DNA from: Exophiala sp. HKRS030
Lineage: Eukaryota > Ascomycota > Eurotiomycetes > Chaetothyriales > Herpotrichiellaceae
Assembly (NCBI GenBank): GCA_023897205.1
Contig: JAHWDD010000002.1
Span: 3,286,001-3,350,000 of the forward strand
Length of the DNA: 64,000 nucleotides
Direction: 5' to 3'
Shown: one piece after another, positions 1 to 12,100 of the stretch
How positions within the stretch are numbered: the first letter of the stretch is position 1
Layout: every line of letters starts with the position of its first letter
Position numbers and translations under genes: made by a program
Notes under the pieces: generated by a model
Told to the model about the DNA's origin: nothing
Database searches by the model: none
The model's input: the letters and a program-made list of their open reading frames with translations, nothing else

Positions 1-765
1 CTCGTCGTCGTCAATGATGATCTTGTAAAGATGCGGATGCTTCTGAAAGAACAGGTATGAGTCGCGGAACCCAATGCACCGAGCAGGCTCTGTCGAAAGC
101 ATGTAGAGTCGATCATCCCTTCCCATAATGGTGAATGTCCGGACTCGATATTCGCGTCCACCAAGGAGCTCGCCGTTTTTATCCACTTTAGTCTCTCCCT
201 CGGGGTCTTCTGGTAATTCAACCTCGTCATTCACTATCTCCATAGGGTTCCCATTCGCGTCAAGTGGTGCAACTGTTCTCGCTGTGCCGCCTCTCGATTT
301 TCCCCAACGTCCTCCACGATGGCCGCGAAAGCCTCCTCTTCGTTTAGGCGTGCTTATCTCTGAGCCAGCATCGTTATTGTCATCATCAGATACGGGCGGC
401 CTATTTTTTGGCGGTCTTCCTAGTCGCTTCCGCCGGCCAAACTGTAGAGAGGGTCGCCCCGGACCACGACGAGGAGTCGCTGAGCGCGACGCTTGATCGG
501 AGCCTCTTGATGGGGTGGGAGCCTCTTCCGCATCTTGATTCTCTTCATCACCTGCGTTCCCCTCATCCTCATCTTCTTCGTCATCTTGAGGCGTTGCAGG
601 ATCAGCAGGAGTTGCATCGGGCATGTCTTCGTCCTCGTTGTCTGATAAATTTGGGATAGGTGTTCCTGTCCAATGTCAACAAAAGGGAAGGGCAAGCATA
701 ACATTGGAGAACGTACTCATCGAGGCTTGAGCAGCCTGCGCTGCAAGACGAGGACGCCTAGCCAT
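1..765 (-). CDS. RSC chromatin remodelling complex subunit Rsc7/Swp82 family, 5' part (3' end outside window)
   Basis: The first exon runs 765..717, a 51-bp intron occupies 716..666 (GTACGT...CAG), and the second exon runs from 665 off the window edge. The visible ~240 residues start with a short basic/Ala-rich leader. An acidic, low-complexity stretch (about residues 20-65) follows, then an RGPGRP/GRPPKNRP AT-hook-like segment and an RGG-type basic patch. The conserved family block comes last, with GREYRVRTFTIMGR, DRLYMLSTEPARC and FFQKHPHLYKIIIDD. That block is the hallmark of the Rsc7 (Npl6)/Swp82 family, nuclear subunits of the ATP-dependent remodellers RSC and SWI/SNF. The start is the first ATG in frame and gives a continuous reading frame across the intron. 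The gene is transcribed away from SCH9, sharing the 766-3100 spacer. Family assignment is secure; RSC versus SWI/SNF membership cannot be settled from this part alone. Confidence 0.9.
666..716 (-). other. Spliceosomal intron in Rsc7/Swp82 gene
   Basis: This 51-bp GTACGT...GACAG intron falls after the first base of the second codon of 'MR' in the N-terminal leader. Removing it joins two open frames that otherwise lie in different phases. Confidence 0.8.
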
Positions 766-3100
766 GGTGGAAGTGAGGCGTACAATCAAATTCCAGAATC
801 CTTCGTATAATCGTCACCAGCGGTACTTGTACAGACGCGCAACCGCGATTACTAGACGTAGCCTTACCGGGGGCGTTCTGTAAAGTTAGCGGCTGGATGG
901 AGACTTGGCAACAATTTCGTCTGGTGAAGCATGAATCTAGTTAGTGCAGGATCTACGGTGACACACTTCACCCTACATGCCCTATTGAACTGTCCTGTGC
1001 ACTCCGTACTGTGTACCTCCATTCCTTTTGGGCGAGACACATGGAAGAAATACCCAGTCACGCAGTTGGAAAAGCAGAATCACACACCCGTTCCTTGCGC
1101 ATATGATTTGTCTATTGCACACATATAGTTGTCTTTGTGTCAAACTTACCTTGGTAATTGTTATTAAGAGCAATGCATCTCGAGGTTAACTCAGCCTTGT
1201 TCTCGAGGTCACACGGTCGATCGCTCTCGAGTAACACTGCCGATCCAAACTCGGCCGGCTGAATGGGGTGACTGATGACTTCTCAACCGTTGGTGACACG
1301 TCTGGTTGAGAGGTTAACTTCACAGCCACTGTCATCCTTCAACAAACTGAAATTCAAGTCCAAGGATGGGCTCCGGGCTTACTGGAGGTACGCAGTTGTC
1401 CGCATGGTTGATAGTCGCGCAAATGGCGCATTATCGTTGAATCCCTATCATCGCTATTAAATTTGGGGATAATTTTTACAATGGACAACAAACAACAGGC
1501 CAATAGATAGCCGAACCAACAACTACAATTATTCTCTGCGACACAGACTGCGAGTACCAAGATCTATTCTTAAGACAGGTTGGGTAGGACGGAACATGGA
1601 CTCCCTAGCCTTGCATGCAGAGCCGAGACGATGTTTGCATGTGCTGTGGACTAATAATTCTTTGCGCGATAAATTTCGCGCTGGTCGAATCAAAGGCCCG
1701 GCATTCGCCCATTTGCACATGCAAGTTGCGGCTGTTGCCTACGGAGCACCGCTGACTCGTTCACCCACGCTCCTACGAGTACTCCCGTACTAGGGAAGTC
1801 ACTTCAGGCAAAGAACGTGGAAATAATGAAATGAGAACCACTCAGACGTTGCTTTACAGACTCCTCGGGGGCGAAAGCCGTGAATAGGATGTCTGACAAG
1901 TCGACTTGGTGAATCTAGACGATAGGAATTGGTGACATGTAATAAATGACGTTCCTTCAGCTACATGGGCTCGACCGGGCACAGTCACCGAGAGACATTT
2001 TGTTGTGCCGTGCAATAGTTCTCTTTAGTGAAGCTGAAGCACAGCCCATTGTTGAGCACGGTTGGGCCAGATCGAGTATCGCAAAGCCGCATGAGTTGGG
2101 GCACTCTAGGGTAACCACCCGAACTTTGGCTCCTGTACAATACATACTGTAGTATGACTGGTCTATGTCTGGTCGCCCTTACGGGCCACTCGTATCCTTG
2201 TTATTCTAGATACTTTGCATTTGTCCTCGTCTCGCCCGGGTGACTGGGCAGCCTTTCAAGTCTGCAGACCCCGTATGCAGAGTAGCAAGGGAAGAGATCT
2301 CGTTCGAGAGGCAAAACAATATGTGCTAGTGTACCAGTGAGGGCATCTGCGACCTACGGAGTACGTATGTACCTAATGAGGGGCATCCGTAACTCATCGA
2401 TTTTTGGCTATCGGCCCAACCTAGACAGCCTAGCCACATCCCCATCCCACCTGAAGAATCAGATTGACAGGGTGTGTGTGCGTGTCTGGTGCTACTGCTC
2501 GTATTTCGCTCGCCTGTGGTATCCAGAACAGAAGCATCTTGTTTTTCTGCCCTATGACATCGGCCCTGGAAGGCGATTATTTCCTTTAGCCTCACCCAGC
2601 CCGCTGTCCTTGCGCTTGCCCTTTCGCCCTTCGTTTTGCCATCATCGAACCACTCTTTTACCCCATCCCACACATTTATCAACTACGCTCGGTGTACCAT
2701 AAGCTGGCCAGAATCTTGAAGAAGGGTCATATTTTTCCAGCACCTGTAACTCGATTATATCACCATTGCCGTCCGCATCTGTGTCGAAACTTGCTGTCAT
2801 TACCGATATCTTCGCCACCGACCTCTTCTCCCATATCCTCCATCTTCCCGTCTCAGCGACGATTGACTTTCACTCTGACCTGCAGGCGTTCCGAGACCTA
2901 CCTTACGATCCCTGCCGACCAGCTTCCGAGAATCTCCAAATCCTGCACCACTTTCGTCACTCCTTTGAGCCTGTATCCGGAAAACTCAGGGAACTCCCCC
3001 TCCATACGCCAGTAGCTGTGATAATCAGCCAGGATACTGAGGAACATCCACCAGCGGCGGCTCTGCACAGAGGAGGGTTTTAAAAAGTTGTGTCGCCATC
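766..3100. other. Divergent 2.3 kb spacer between Rsc7/Swp82 and SCH9
   Basis: No convincing coding signal is seen on either strand; the short open frames lack splice-linked partners or family motifs. The distal part (about 2560-3060) is pyrimidine-rich, which suits a promoter or long 5' leader of SCH9. It contains a TACGGAGTAC word at 2355-2364 that recurs across the window. Regulation of both flanking genes from here is inference. Confidence 0.6.
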
Positions 3101-6100
3101 ATGGCGCAAACCGGGCTCAACCCTCAGGATCCTGCAGACCTGTTGAGGCAAGCCATGGCACAAAAGTATGTTCCCAAATTTTCCTCTCGCCACCAAAGTG
3201 CTGCGTGATACAAGTGACTCGGGAGCGACTGGATAAAACGAGACTGGTTTGACCCCAGGCTCACTTATGAGGAGGGTCCGTGTTTTCACGCTGCATCCAG
3301 ACGACCAGTCTTGGTCGTTACAGGCTGGAAAAATGTCAAGACACGTCTGTCAATCGAAAATTACAAGGTGTCACTGTGTGCGACCTATCGACATCTTTCT
3401 ATCGCTATTTGTTGTTCTCTTGCAAGCCGGTTACTAATTTTCCTTGTAGCAGTGCCAGACATCAGCTCCGCGATGATATCGGCGATGGAATTGGCTCAGG
3501 GTCGCCAACTCCTTCAGGCGTCGCAACGCCACGGCCTGATCTCCATGACAAACGACTACCGGGAATCATGCACAGCTACTTTGGCCAGGTGGGTAGAGAT
3601 CCTTCCCAAGATACGGCTTCACGGTCGTCACGAGGTGCCGCAAGCCTTGAAAAGAACGACGAGCCTGCACATTCCTCGTTGAAGCGCAGGGAGAAACAAG
3701 AGGACCGACGGAGATCGTCTGCGTCCATAGGCTCGATGGTGATGGTGGAGCGGGAACAAGCACCAGTGTCCACACCACCACCTGATGAGCCACAGAGCGA
3801 GTCTACACAGCCAGTCACACAGGCTGATAGTTCTCGGATGCCACCTACGCCCATCTCGTCCGCCGCCTCAGTGGTGAACCGAGATGGAGAGGTCGCAGAA
3901 AATGGCTCGTCGATACTGGATGGTGGTCTCGCTTCCATCACCCAGGCTCTGAGGAACTTTGTACTTCCCAAGAGCGCCTCTGCGGTGAAAGAACGCCGGC
4001 ACCAGTCCTTACCCGTTTCTAGCGTTACAAAAAGCAATGTTTCTGCGGCACATATCTCCAACCCTACATCATCCACTCACTCTTCACGACCTGAAAGCCC
4101 TAAACCTCTATCTCCAAGTTCTGCTAAGCCACCGTCCTCTGAGATTTTGGAAGAGACTCATGAGCTAACTTCAAGCGTGGCCGACCGGCCGCGTAAAAAG
4201 AGCACACCTCCTCTCACACCCCGAGCCTTGTCACAAGAAGATCGACGAATTGACACACGATCGCCATTATCCAGCACAAGCACTACTGCCAGGGATAGCA
4301 GTGTTGATTCGGCAGAGAAAACTATACAGAAGGAGCAGATTCCCACGAATGCCCCCCGTGGCAAGCTATCCATCAAGATAGCAGAGGGACGTAACCTAAA
4401 GCCATCGTATGACCCCTACGTGGTTTGCCAGTTTGAGTGGAATGAATATGTCTCGAAAGGGGCGAGACATGACAAAATGGACGTGGATGGCGATGACCAA
4501 AAGGGCCCTGTGGGCGCATTGCAGTCCATCATTCGTAGGACAGACAGCGACATGGGGAAGCCGATGGCCATTCCGATGCGAAGTCGTCAATGTAGCACAA
4601 ATGGCACTGGGGATGACCGTGGAATCACCAAAGTGGTTGATCCACAGTGGGATCACGATGCTACATTGTAAGTCTCCTGCCTTGCTGTGCAGTTCAAACT
4701 CTAACAACCTCAAAGCGATGTGGTCAGCCATCAATCTGAATTGGATGTGACGGTCTACGATCGCCAGACCGAGGCATTCCTGGGTCATGTCCGTTTGTGT
4801 TTGAACCTTTCGGAGCAGCAACCAGATCTGGAGGGTTTCTTCCGGCTAGAAGCCAGAAGCCCAGAAGACCATGATATCACCGGAGAAATCCATATCAGAA
4901 TGCACTTTACCAAGGTCGACAAGAAGCACTACGGTCCCAACGATTTCACAATACTGAAACTAATAGGCAAGGGTACCTTTGGTCAAGTTTACCAAGTCCG
5001 GAAGAAGGATACCGGGCGGATCTACGCCATGAAGGTTCTTTCCAAGAAGGTCATAATCCAGAAGAAGGAGATCCAGCATACCATCGGAGAGAGGAATATT
5101 TTGGTCCGGACGGCCACTACCGAGTCCCCATTCATTGTCGGCCTCAAATTCTCTTTCCAGACACCTACAGATCTTTACTTGGTTACAGACTTCATGTCAG
5201 GAGGTGAGTTGTTCTGGCATCTTCAAAAGGAAGGTCGCTTCAAGGAGGATCGTGCCAAGTTCTACATCGCGGAGCTCATCCTGGCATTAAAGCACCTGCA
5301 CGAACACAACATAGTTTACCGAGATCTGAAGCCAGAGAACATTCTTCTTGACGCCAATGGTCACATTGCTTTGTGCGATTTTGGCCTTTCCAAGGCCAAT
5401 TTGACTCAGGATGACACTACCAATACCTTCTGCGGTACCACTGAGTACTTGGCTCCAGAAGTTTTACTTGACGAGCAAGGCTATACCAAGATGGTCGACT
5501 TCTGGTCACTGGGCGTTTTGGTCTTCGAGATGTGCTGCGGCTGGAGTCCGTTCTATGCTGAGGATACCCAACAAATGTACAAGAACATTGCCTTCGGGAA
5601 GGTACGCTTTCCAAGAGACGCTCTGAGCACTGAAGGCCGGAATTTCGTCAAGGGACTTCTGAATCGCAATCCCCGACATCGGCTAGGTGCCAATGGTGAT
5701 GCCGATGAGTTGATGGCGCATCCTTTCTTCGGCGATGTCAACTGGAATGCCCTCGGTAAGAAAAACCTCATTCCTCCTTTCAAGCCAAAGTTGTCCTCTG
5801 TGGCCGACACGTCGAACTTTGACCCCGAATTTACCAACGCCCTGAACACGTCGTCGTCTCTTAATGCCCGAGCGGCGGCTCTAGCGGCTGGTGCCAACCC
5901 GGCCTCGACGCCATTGTCACCCACCATGCAGAACGCCTTCCGAGGGTTCACTTTTGTTGATGAAAGTACCATGGAGGAACGTTTCGGCGGCTCGAGAGAG
6001 CCAGAGGATGACAGGATCGACGAAAATGAACTAGCCCGATCAAGAACGCATGAACATCGGATGAGTGGTGTACAGAAAACTGGGGATGATGGATTCTTCT

Positions 6101-6111
6101 TCGAAGAATAA
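3101..6111 (+). CDS. sch9: Sch9-type AGC serine/threonine protein kinase (C2-like plus kinase domain)
   Basis: Exons 3101..3165, 3450..4667 and 4716..6111 give 892 residues. The N-terminal half (about 25-370) is Ser/Pro-rich and disordered. A C2-like segment follows around residues 370-490, with GKLSIKIAEGRNLKPSYDPY and later FLGHVRL. The kinase domain spans about 505-770: glycine loop GKGTFG near 512, lysine in AMK near 534, YRDLKPEN with Asp ~631, DFG at ~649 and activation-loop Thr in NTFCGT ~665. The C-terminal hydrophobic motif FRGFTF has its Thr near 840. In yeast the equivalent site is phosphorylated by TORC1, and Sch9 couples nutrients to ribosome biogenesis, growth and stress resistance. 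The first exon is chosen because MAQTGLNPQDP...MAQ joins in phase to SARHQLRDDIG. The kinase assignment is firm; the 22-residue first exon is less so. Confidence 0.95.
3166..3449 (+). other. First intron of SCH9 (284 bp, unusually long here)
   Basis: The donor is GTATGT, the branch-like CTAAT lies in ttactaattt near 3431-3440, and the acceptor is CCTTGTAG. Most introns in this window are 48-150 bp. An open frame passes through part of the intron, so a naive gene caller could start the protein inside it; the spliced frame joins AAC (Asn) in phase. Confidence 0.7.
4668..4715 (+). other. Second intron of SCH9 (48 bp)
   Basis: GTAAGT...CTCAAAG, with ctaac as probable branch site. Splicing completes TTC GAT GTG, restoring the C2-like segment between the HDAT and VVSHQSELDV residues. 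Confidence 0.85.
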
Positions 6112-7122
6112 TCGAGTTACGGATCTTGGATACTGAAAAAAAGCCCGTCACCACACGCACAGCTGCGTGTTGGAAAATACGTCTATAATACTGCATCTGA
6201 GGACATGCATGCCTCACCGTCATACTTTCTAATCTTGTGTTGTTCCTAGCTGAACCCCTGGAATGTCGATGGAGGCATCTGAGATTGCCGGGCAAAGGAA
6301 GCGACAGGTCGACGAAGCAGATGGAGCAGATGAAAGCTATCAGCCCGGACCTCGAATGGTCAGGCATCGCTTCGGGTGTCTATTCGCACCTGGCCCGAGG
6401 TATCGTTCCCAGCTTTATTTTGGCTCAAATAAGCAGTCAGTCCTGTGCCGAAGCGACTTCCAACGCCAGCAGGTCTCCACAGGGGAAAGAGGAGGATGGG
6501 AAAAAGTGATTTCCAGCACCATCAAGTTGCTCAAATTCCGTCGATTCGGCCGCGTTTTAACCCCTTTTACATATTACCAGCATCATATCATATCAGAGAC
6601 GAGATAATGAATTGAGCATGTTGCAACTGTGATAATACTTGATTCCGCACTGCGTGTTTGCTTCTCATCGATTTCCCGTCCACGGTCGTGCAGAACGAAT
6701 CAGCCCACACAGCTCGTGGTGTAATCATGTGAGATACGATCAGGCGTCGACGCGGTACGTCAAGGCAGGATATTTCTGTCTTATTGCACGATAATCGCGC
6801 TGTAGTTTTTGTCTTTGTACATTATTGTTGTGTCTAAGAATACATAGCTATCGCTATCAACTGATAGTGTCCTCGCGCGATGCTCAAACACCTCCAGGAA
6901 GACAGCTTAGAGTAAAGCATGAGCCGTTCCTCGAAATTTCCAGCACCGGCATCCTTTGTCCACCCCCAGATATTCACTATCCGGGTCTCTAAAGCAATGC
7001 TAACCTGATGTTCCCCAGCCGAGACCTTTGTTGATACTTTGCAATGAAACCGACCGACTTGACTTGTGTTCGGTCTGTCAGTCTCTGTGTGGGTGTGCTT
7101 GGGAGTTCCGAGTGCCAGAGTC
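6112..7122. other. Intergenic region between convergent SCH9 and the small His-rich gene
   Basis: This contains the 3' flanks of two convergent genes. Open frames around 6237-6607 show no domain, no repeats and no splice logic, so I see no gene here. Confidence 0.55.
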
Positions 7123-7557
7123 TCACTTTGACAATCCCGTGGTGGCGTGGCCTTTTCCGATGGTGGCGGCTCCGGGGCTATTCGTGGCGTCGACCGCCGT
7201 CGTCCCGACAGGAGGTTTGCCCGATTTCGCGGCGAGTCTCTGGTCCTCTTCACCCATCTTCTCGAAACCCTTTTCCTGCATGTTCTTGTTCCGGAGGAGG
7301 GTGCCGGTGGCGGCCTCCACGGAACCGGCGACGCCGTGGGCCATGCCCTTGAGGTCACCCGCGACCTTGGTGCTGGGTTTGGCGTGTGCGTCGGCGCCGG
7401 TGTCGCTGGACCGGAGGCCGGTGGTGTTGTCAGATGCGTCGTGGTGGGTCGGGTGGTTCGTGAGGTGTTGGTGCGAGGGCGCCGACGGGTCGACCGCTTT
7501 GGGGTGGGTGGTCGGGTGGCCGGGGGTGTGGCCGTGGGTGTGTTGGTGAGAAGACAT
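7123..7557 (-). CDS. Small His-rich hydrophilic protein, possibly CsbD/Hmp1-like
   Basis: A single-exon frame encodes 144 residues. The first ~50 residues are rich in His, Thr and Pro (repeated HTHGHTPGH / THHD). The second half contains KGMAHGVAGSVEAATGTL, NKNMQEKG and GEEDQRLAAKSGKPP. That half resembles the helical 'KGxxxxxxGxxxGxxxxxxxGxxxxxGE' pattern of CsbD-like stress proteins and the fungal Hmp1 family, but the match is only by eye. No signal peptide, membrane segment or cysteine is present. The very hydrophilic, Gly/Ala/Thr-rich composition would suit an abundant cytosolic stress-type protein. The start is the only ATG upstream of the coding signal. A G-rich run lies about 165-185 bp upstream of the start. 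Confidence 0.7.
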   Translation of the reverse strand: MSSHQHTHGHTPGHPTTHPKAVDPSAPSHQHLTNHPTHHDASDNTTGLRSSDTGADAHAKPSTKVAGDLKGMAHGVAGSVEAATGTLLRNKNMQEKGFEKMGEEDQRLAAKSGKPPVGTTAVDATNSPGAATIGKGHATTGLSK

Positions 7558-8400
7558 GGTTTTTCGATTTTTACGGGTGGTGAAGGGCTTGAAAAGAAGG
7601 GTTTGGGGGCTATTGGGGGGTTTTGGAACAGGTTTGGACTGGGTTCGAGACTTGGTATGCGAGTCGACGAACGATCACGGTCCTGTACCGTCGGACGCGA
7701 GGCTGATTGGGATCCAGGAAAGGGCGAGGGGGGGAGGGGGGGCAGTAGAGATATTCGCCGATATTGAAGAGATCGAAAAGGTCGAGTCGTTTGCCGTCTC
7801 GGTCATCCAAATTGTGAGACAGAACAATCGAGGTTCGATATTTGCAGTTACGATACCATATCCTCACGCTTTCCCCATCAATGAATTGTCCGTCTCACGG
7901 GCGCCGGGCGGTCAATCGCGGTCGCTCGCAACCATCAATCAATGACGTACATGTGACGACAAGTAACCACCCAAAAACACACTGATCCGGTGAAGTACGG
8001 AGCCTCAACCGCAATATTGCGCATCATTGACACCACCATCTGCAAACCTCTGGCCGGCGATATGCTCCGACGTACAGTTGGTAGTTTTTTGACATCCCTA
8101 ACGTCAATGACTTTCAATGTCGAGTAAGAAATGATCATCTCACAAGTACATTCGTTTTCGTTGGACGAGATTGTCCGTTCCACAGAGACTCGAAGCTGTC
8201 AATGCGAAATTGAGGGGATCGGACAGATTATCGTGGGAGACATGCGGTGGATTTGAGAAAGTCTGGCACCACTCTTCCTAAACATTCGACCTGTCACGAC
8301 AAATATTATTCGAATTTGTTTGAACCGCCGCTCTTATTCAAAAGAGGATCTTGAAGCGCTCCCCCGCGGCCTTCTCAACCCTTTACAAGTTCAAAACGAC
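7558..8400. other. Divergent promoter region between the His-rich gene and the complex I assembly gene
   Basis: This 843-bp spacer holds the 5' flanks of two divergent genes. A G-rich tract (7722-7742, two runs of seven G plus GGG) lies near the start of the minus-strand gene. Alternative frames here lack domain similarity. Confidence 0.5.
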
Positions 8401-8988
8401 ATGCCTACGATATCGGGCCGCGCTAGGCCTATCGAAAAGTTTGCGGAAGCTGCTGCAAAATGTTCGGTCGAGGTGAGTTTACAACTACCCATTCAAACTC
8501 GACCGGAGAAGGGTGATAGGCCGGTCTCGAAAGACGTGTAAACCAGATTGCAATTCTTCTAAGCCACAGTTTAACTGAGCAATAAACATGGTCGTCGAGA
8601 TGCGGGACGATAGAGCGATCAACCCCAAGTCTGAGCTACGAGTTGCCACCACCGAGAGACGAGGATCGTTGGATCAAGAGGGGAGAGAAGAATATTTAGC
8701 TAACTCGAAACACATGCCTAGGCCACAGCGTATGGAAAGTGCATAGTTGCAGATTACCAGTCGACACACCAGGACATGTGTGCGAAGGAGTTTATGCGTC
8801 TGAAGGATTGTTACTTGGTACGTGAACCTCTCATCTCTTGTGGCATTGCTCCTTTCTACTGCGAAGAGTCCTGTCTCCTGCTCCAGAGCATGCTAGAGAA
8901 GCTTGGTCGCTCTTCATTCATCCTCTGTCTCTTTATCTAGTTCTTTTCCACTAATAATTTCCCGCAGAAACATACAAAGAAATCATGA
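8401..8988 (+). CDS. Twin-CX9C mitochondrial complex I assembly factor, NDUFAF8-like (62 aa, 3 exons)
   Basis: Exons 8401..8472, 8722..8817 and 8968..8988 give 62 residues; introns are 249 bp (GTGAGT...CTAG) and 150 bp (GTACGT...CGCAG with CTAAT branch). The protein has two CX9C motifs, Cys21-Cys31 and Cys44-Cys54, i.e. the helical coiled-coil-helix-coiled-coil-helix fold of proteins imported into the intermembrane space and oxidised by Mia40. The conserved pattern, Arg-Pro-Ile-Glu-Lys-Phe before the first Cys, AYGKC between motifs, and CAKEF...LKDC in the second, matches human NDUFAF8 (AAYGRC, CAREF...LRSC). NDUFAF8 stabilises NDUFAF5 during complex I assembly. No exon exceeds 96 bp, so the gene is easily missed. 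Its 3' end faces that of the IleRS gene 118 bp away. The 6-residue third exon is the least certain part. Confidence 0.85.
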
Positions 8989-9106
8989 TACATCGCAGGT
9001 GATCTGGCCTGGTTGTTCATCATCTATTCTTTCTCCATAAACATACTACTTTTCTTCATTTCGTCAATCCTCGAGGAATCCGTCCAGCATCAGACTTGTA
9101 ACCACC

Positions 9107-12100
9107 TCACATCTTCAGCAATCTCAACAAGAAGGTCGCTTTCTGAACTTCTTGGACTTCTTCAGCGATGATGTTTTCCTGAGCTCCATTTGGTATTTGC
9201 CCATCGAGCTCTGTAACGACATGCTTGTCTACAGGCCGTCTTAGCGCCTTCTCAATAAAACCGCTCTGCTGTTCAAACACCTTCTCCAGTCCAACCTGAT
9301 CTGGATCTTCTTGCACCTTGTACTCCATCTTCACGTCATCAGTCGGCTTAAGATTGGCCTTCTTTCGTAGTTGTTGTATACGATTTATGATCTCTCGAGC
9401 AACACCTTCTTGTGCAAGCTCAGGATAGAGCGCAGCATCTAGAATTGTCAAGACATCGTTGTCCGTATTCGTTTCCTGGTTCTTGGACGTATCGTCTTCT
9501 TTCAGTGCCCTTCGGACTACCAAGTCACCTTCGACTAATTCGATGCCGGCGACGTTGAGCTTGCCTGATGACAAGTACTCCTTACATTCGCTGCTCGTCA
9601 CGTCTGGGAGCGCCTTTTTCACCTTCTGCACATCCTTCTTCAGTTTCTTTCCGAGGACAGGCCAATCCGCAGTCACACTGTATTGCACATTGTATTTCTC
9701 CTCATCGGACGACAGTACTAGATCTCGCACATTCAGTTCCTCGGTGATGTATCCTTCCAATGACTTGACGTCGTCAAGATACTGCTGGTCCTTGTGGATA
9801 ACCACGAGAGTCTTGAGAGGTGTCTTCAATCCCATTGATCGACGTTCTCGTGATTGCCGGGCGAGTTCAATGACTTTTTGCATGCGACCCACCCGTCGTT
9901 CGACAGCATCATTGAAGAGCTCCTCGCGGACTTCGGGGAATGACAAGAAATGAACGCTTCGCATGTCTTCGCTGTATAATGACTTGGGAATGTGAGGAAG
10001 AAGCTTAGAATAGATGAGGTCGGCAATGAAAGGAGTAAAAGGTGCTAGTCCTCTGACCAGAGTGAACAAAACGTCGAACAAGGTATTGAGAGCGTGAAGA
10101 GTATCGTCCAATCCAAGTTCACCCTTCAGACGCTTGCGATTGAACCGAATGTACCAGTTTGTAGTCTCATCAATCAAATTGAGCAGTCCGGGCACAACCG
10201 TATACAACCGATAGGCAGCCATCTCCTTGTTGATGTACTTGAGTAGACTCTGGCAACTGGCTAGAATCCACTTGTCCATGACATTGGTGTTTGTCCTTTC
10301 TGCCGATGGATCGAAGACGTAGTCGATATTTTCCACCTTCTTGAGGAGTTCGACCTGTCCCTCGAAGAATTTGTAACTGTTCCAGAAGGGTAACAACACT
10401 CTCGAGACGATTTCCTTCACACCGGTCTCTTTGAATCTCAATGGCTCTGCTCGAACGACGGGAGAATTGATCATGTACAGACGGAGGGCATCTGCACCAT
10501 ATTTATCGATGACCGTAATCGGGTCTGGATAGTTCTTCAGCCGTTTGGACATTTTTTTGCCATCTTCGGCCAAAACGATGCCATTGACAACGCAATTCTT
10601 GAAGGGCAGCATTTTCTTCAAATGGATGCCCAGAATGACCAGAGTATAAAACCATCCTCTGGTCTGATCAAGTCCTTCAGCGATGAAGTCGCCAGGGAAG
10701 GTATTCTCGAAGCGTTCAGAATTCTCGAAAGGATAATGAGATGAAGCGTAGGGCATGCTTCCAGACTCAAACCAGCAGTCAAATACTTCCTCCACACGTT
10801 TCAGGACACCATTGCCCTTCTGACTTGGAATAGTGATCTCATCGACTGTGTCTCGGTGAAGGTCTGTGATCTCTCCAGCATATCCGCTCAACTTTTTCAG
10901 CTCTTCAACACTACCGATGGCAATGACTTCAGAGTAGTCCTCGTTCGCCCACAGTGGAATGGGTGTGCCCCAGTATCGATTTCGTGAAATATTCCAGTCG
11001 CGAGCGTTCTTGATCCATTCGGCAAAGCGTTTCTCCTTGACAAAATTCGGAACCCAATGTGACTTGGCAATTCCATCGAGCATATCCGGGATAATGCTTG
11101 GAACCTTATCGTTTCCAGCAATATTGACGAACCAACCCGAGATCGCACGATAGATCAAAGGTGTGTCTGAGCGCCAGCAAAAGGGATACTGATGTGTCAG
11201 TTGACTTTCTCGGACTAGTCTGCCTGAGGTCTTCAAGTGTTTGATGATATGTTTGTCGGCTTCTTTGACATGCTGACCTACGAAATCCGTGATTTCGGCA
11301 GTGAAGCGGCCAGTATCATCGACGGGATTCGGCGGCAGCTTGTGGTGGCTTACGACACCATTCTCAAACGCGACCCTGAAATCGTCCTCGCCAAAAGCTG
11401 GGGCCTGGTGTACAATCCCCGTACCATCGTCGTCTGTCACATAATCTGCGAGAAGGACTCTGAAAGCACTGTCTTTGAACTCTTCGTAGAAATAATTGAA
11501 TGGGGGTAGATAGCGTTTCCCCTTGAGTTCGGGCGCCTTGATCTTTTCCAAGATGGTGAACTTGGCCTTCTTGGGATCTTTGTACAGTGTTCGAAGTAGC
11601 TTTTCGAGCATAATGTATTGTTGGCCAGATTCATTGTCCAAGAACTTTACGTACTCGAATTTGGGATTGACAGCTAGAGCAAGATTAGACGGCAAGGTCC
11701 ATGGAGTGGTCGTCCACGCTAGGAAGCTGGTCTTTGGATCCTCCTCGAGCGGGAACGCAATCACAACAGCCGGGTCCTGAGCCTCTTTATAGTTTGACTG
11801 CGCTTCATGCTGACTCAAGGGTGTGCTTAAGGCGGTAGAGAAAGGCATTACTCGGTAACTGCGATACACTTGTCCTTGGTCATAGAGCTGCTTGAACACC
11901 CACCATACAGATTCCATGAAACTAGCATTCATGGTCTTGTAGTCGTTGTCGAAGTCGATCCATCGTCCCAAGCGGTCAATGGTCTCTCTCCACTCGGTAG
12001 CATATCTCATCACAATAGCCTTGCACTCCGCGTTGTATTTTGCAATGCCCATCTCTTTCACTGCGGCTGGCCCCGAGATGTTAAACTTCTTGTCAATCTC

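Noticed and set aside
3280..3449. N-terminal extension of the SCH9 frame starting near 3280
   Set aside because: This part lies in the proposed first intron, upstream of a TTGTAG acceptor; the residues do not resemble Sch9 N-termini, while the exon at 3101 joins in phase.
9459..9953. 164-codon plus-strand frame inside ILS1
   Set aside because: Antisense shadow of the IleRS coding sequence.
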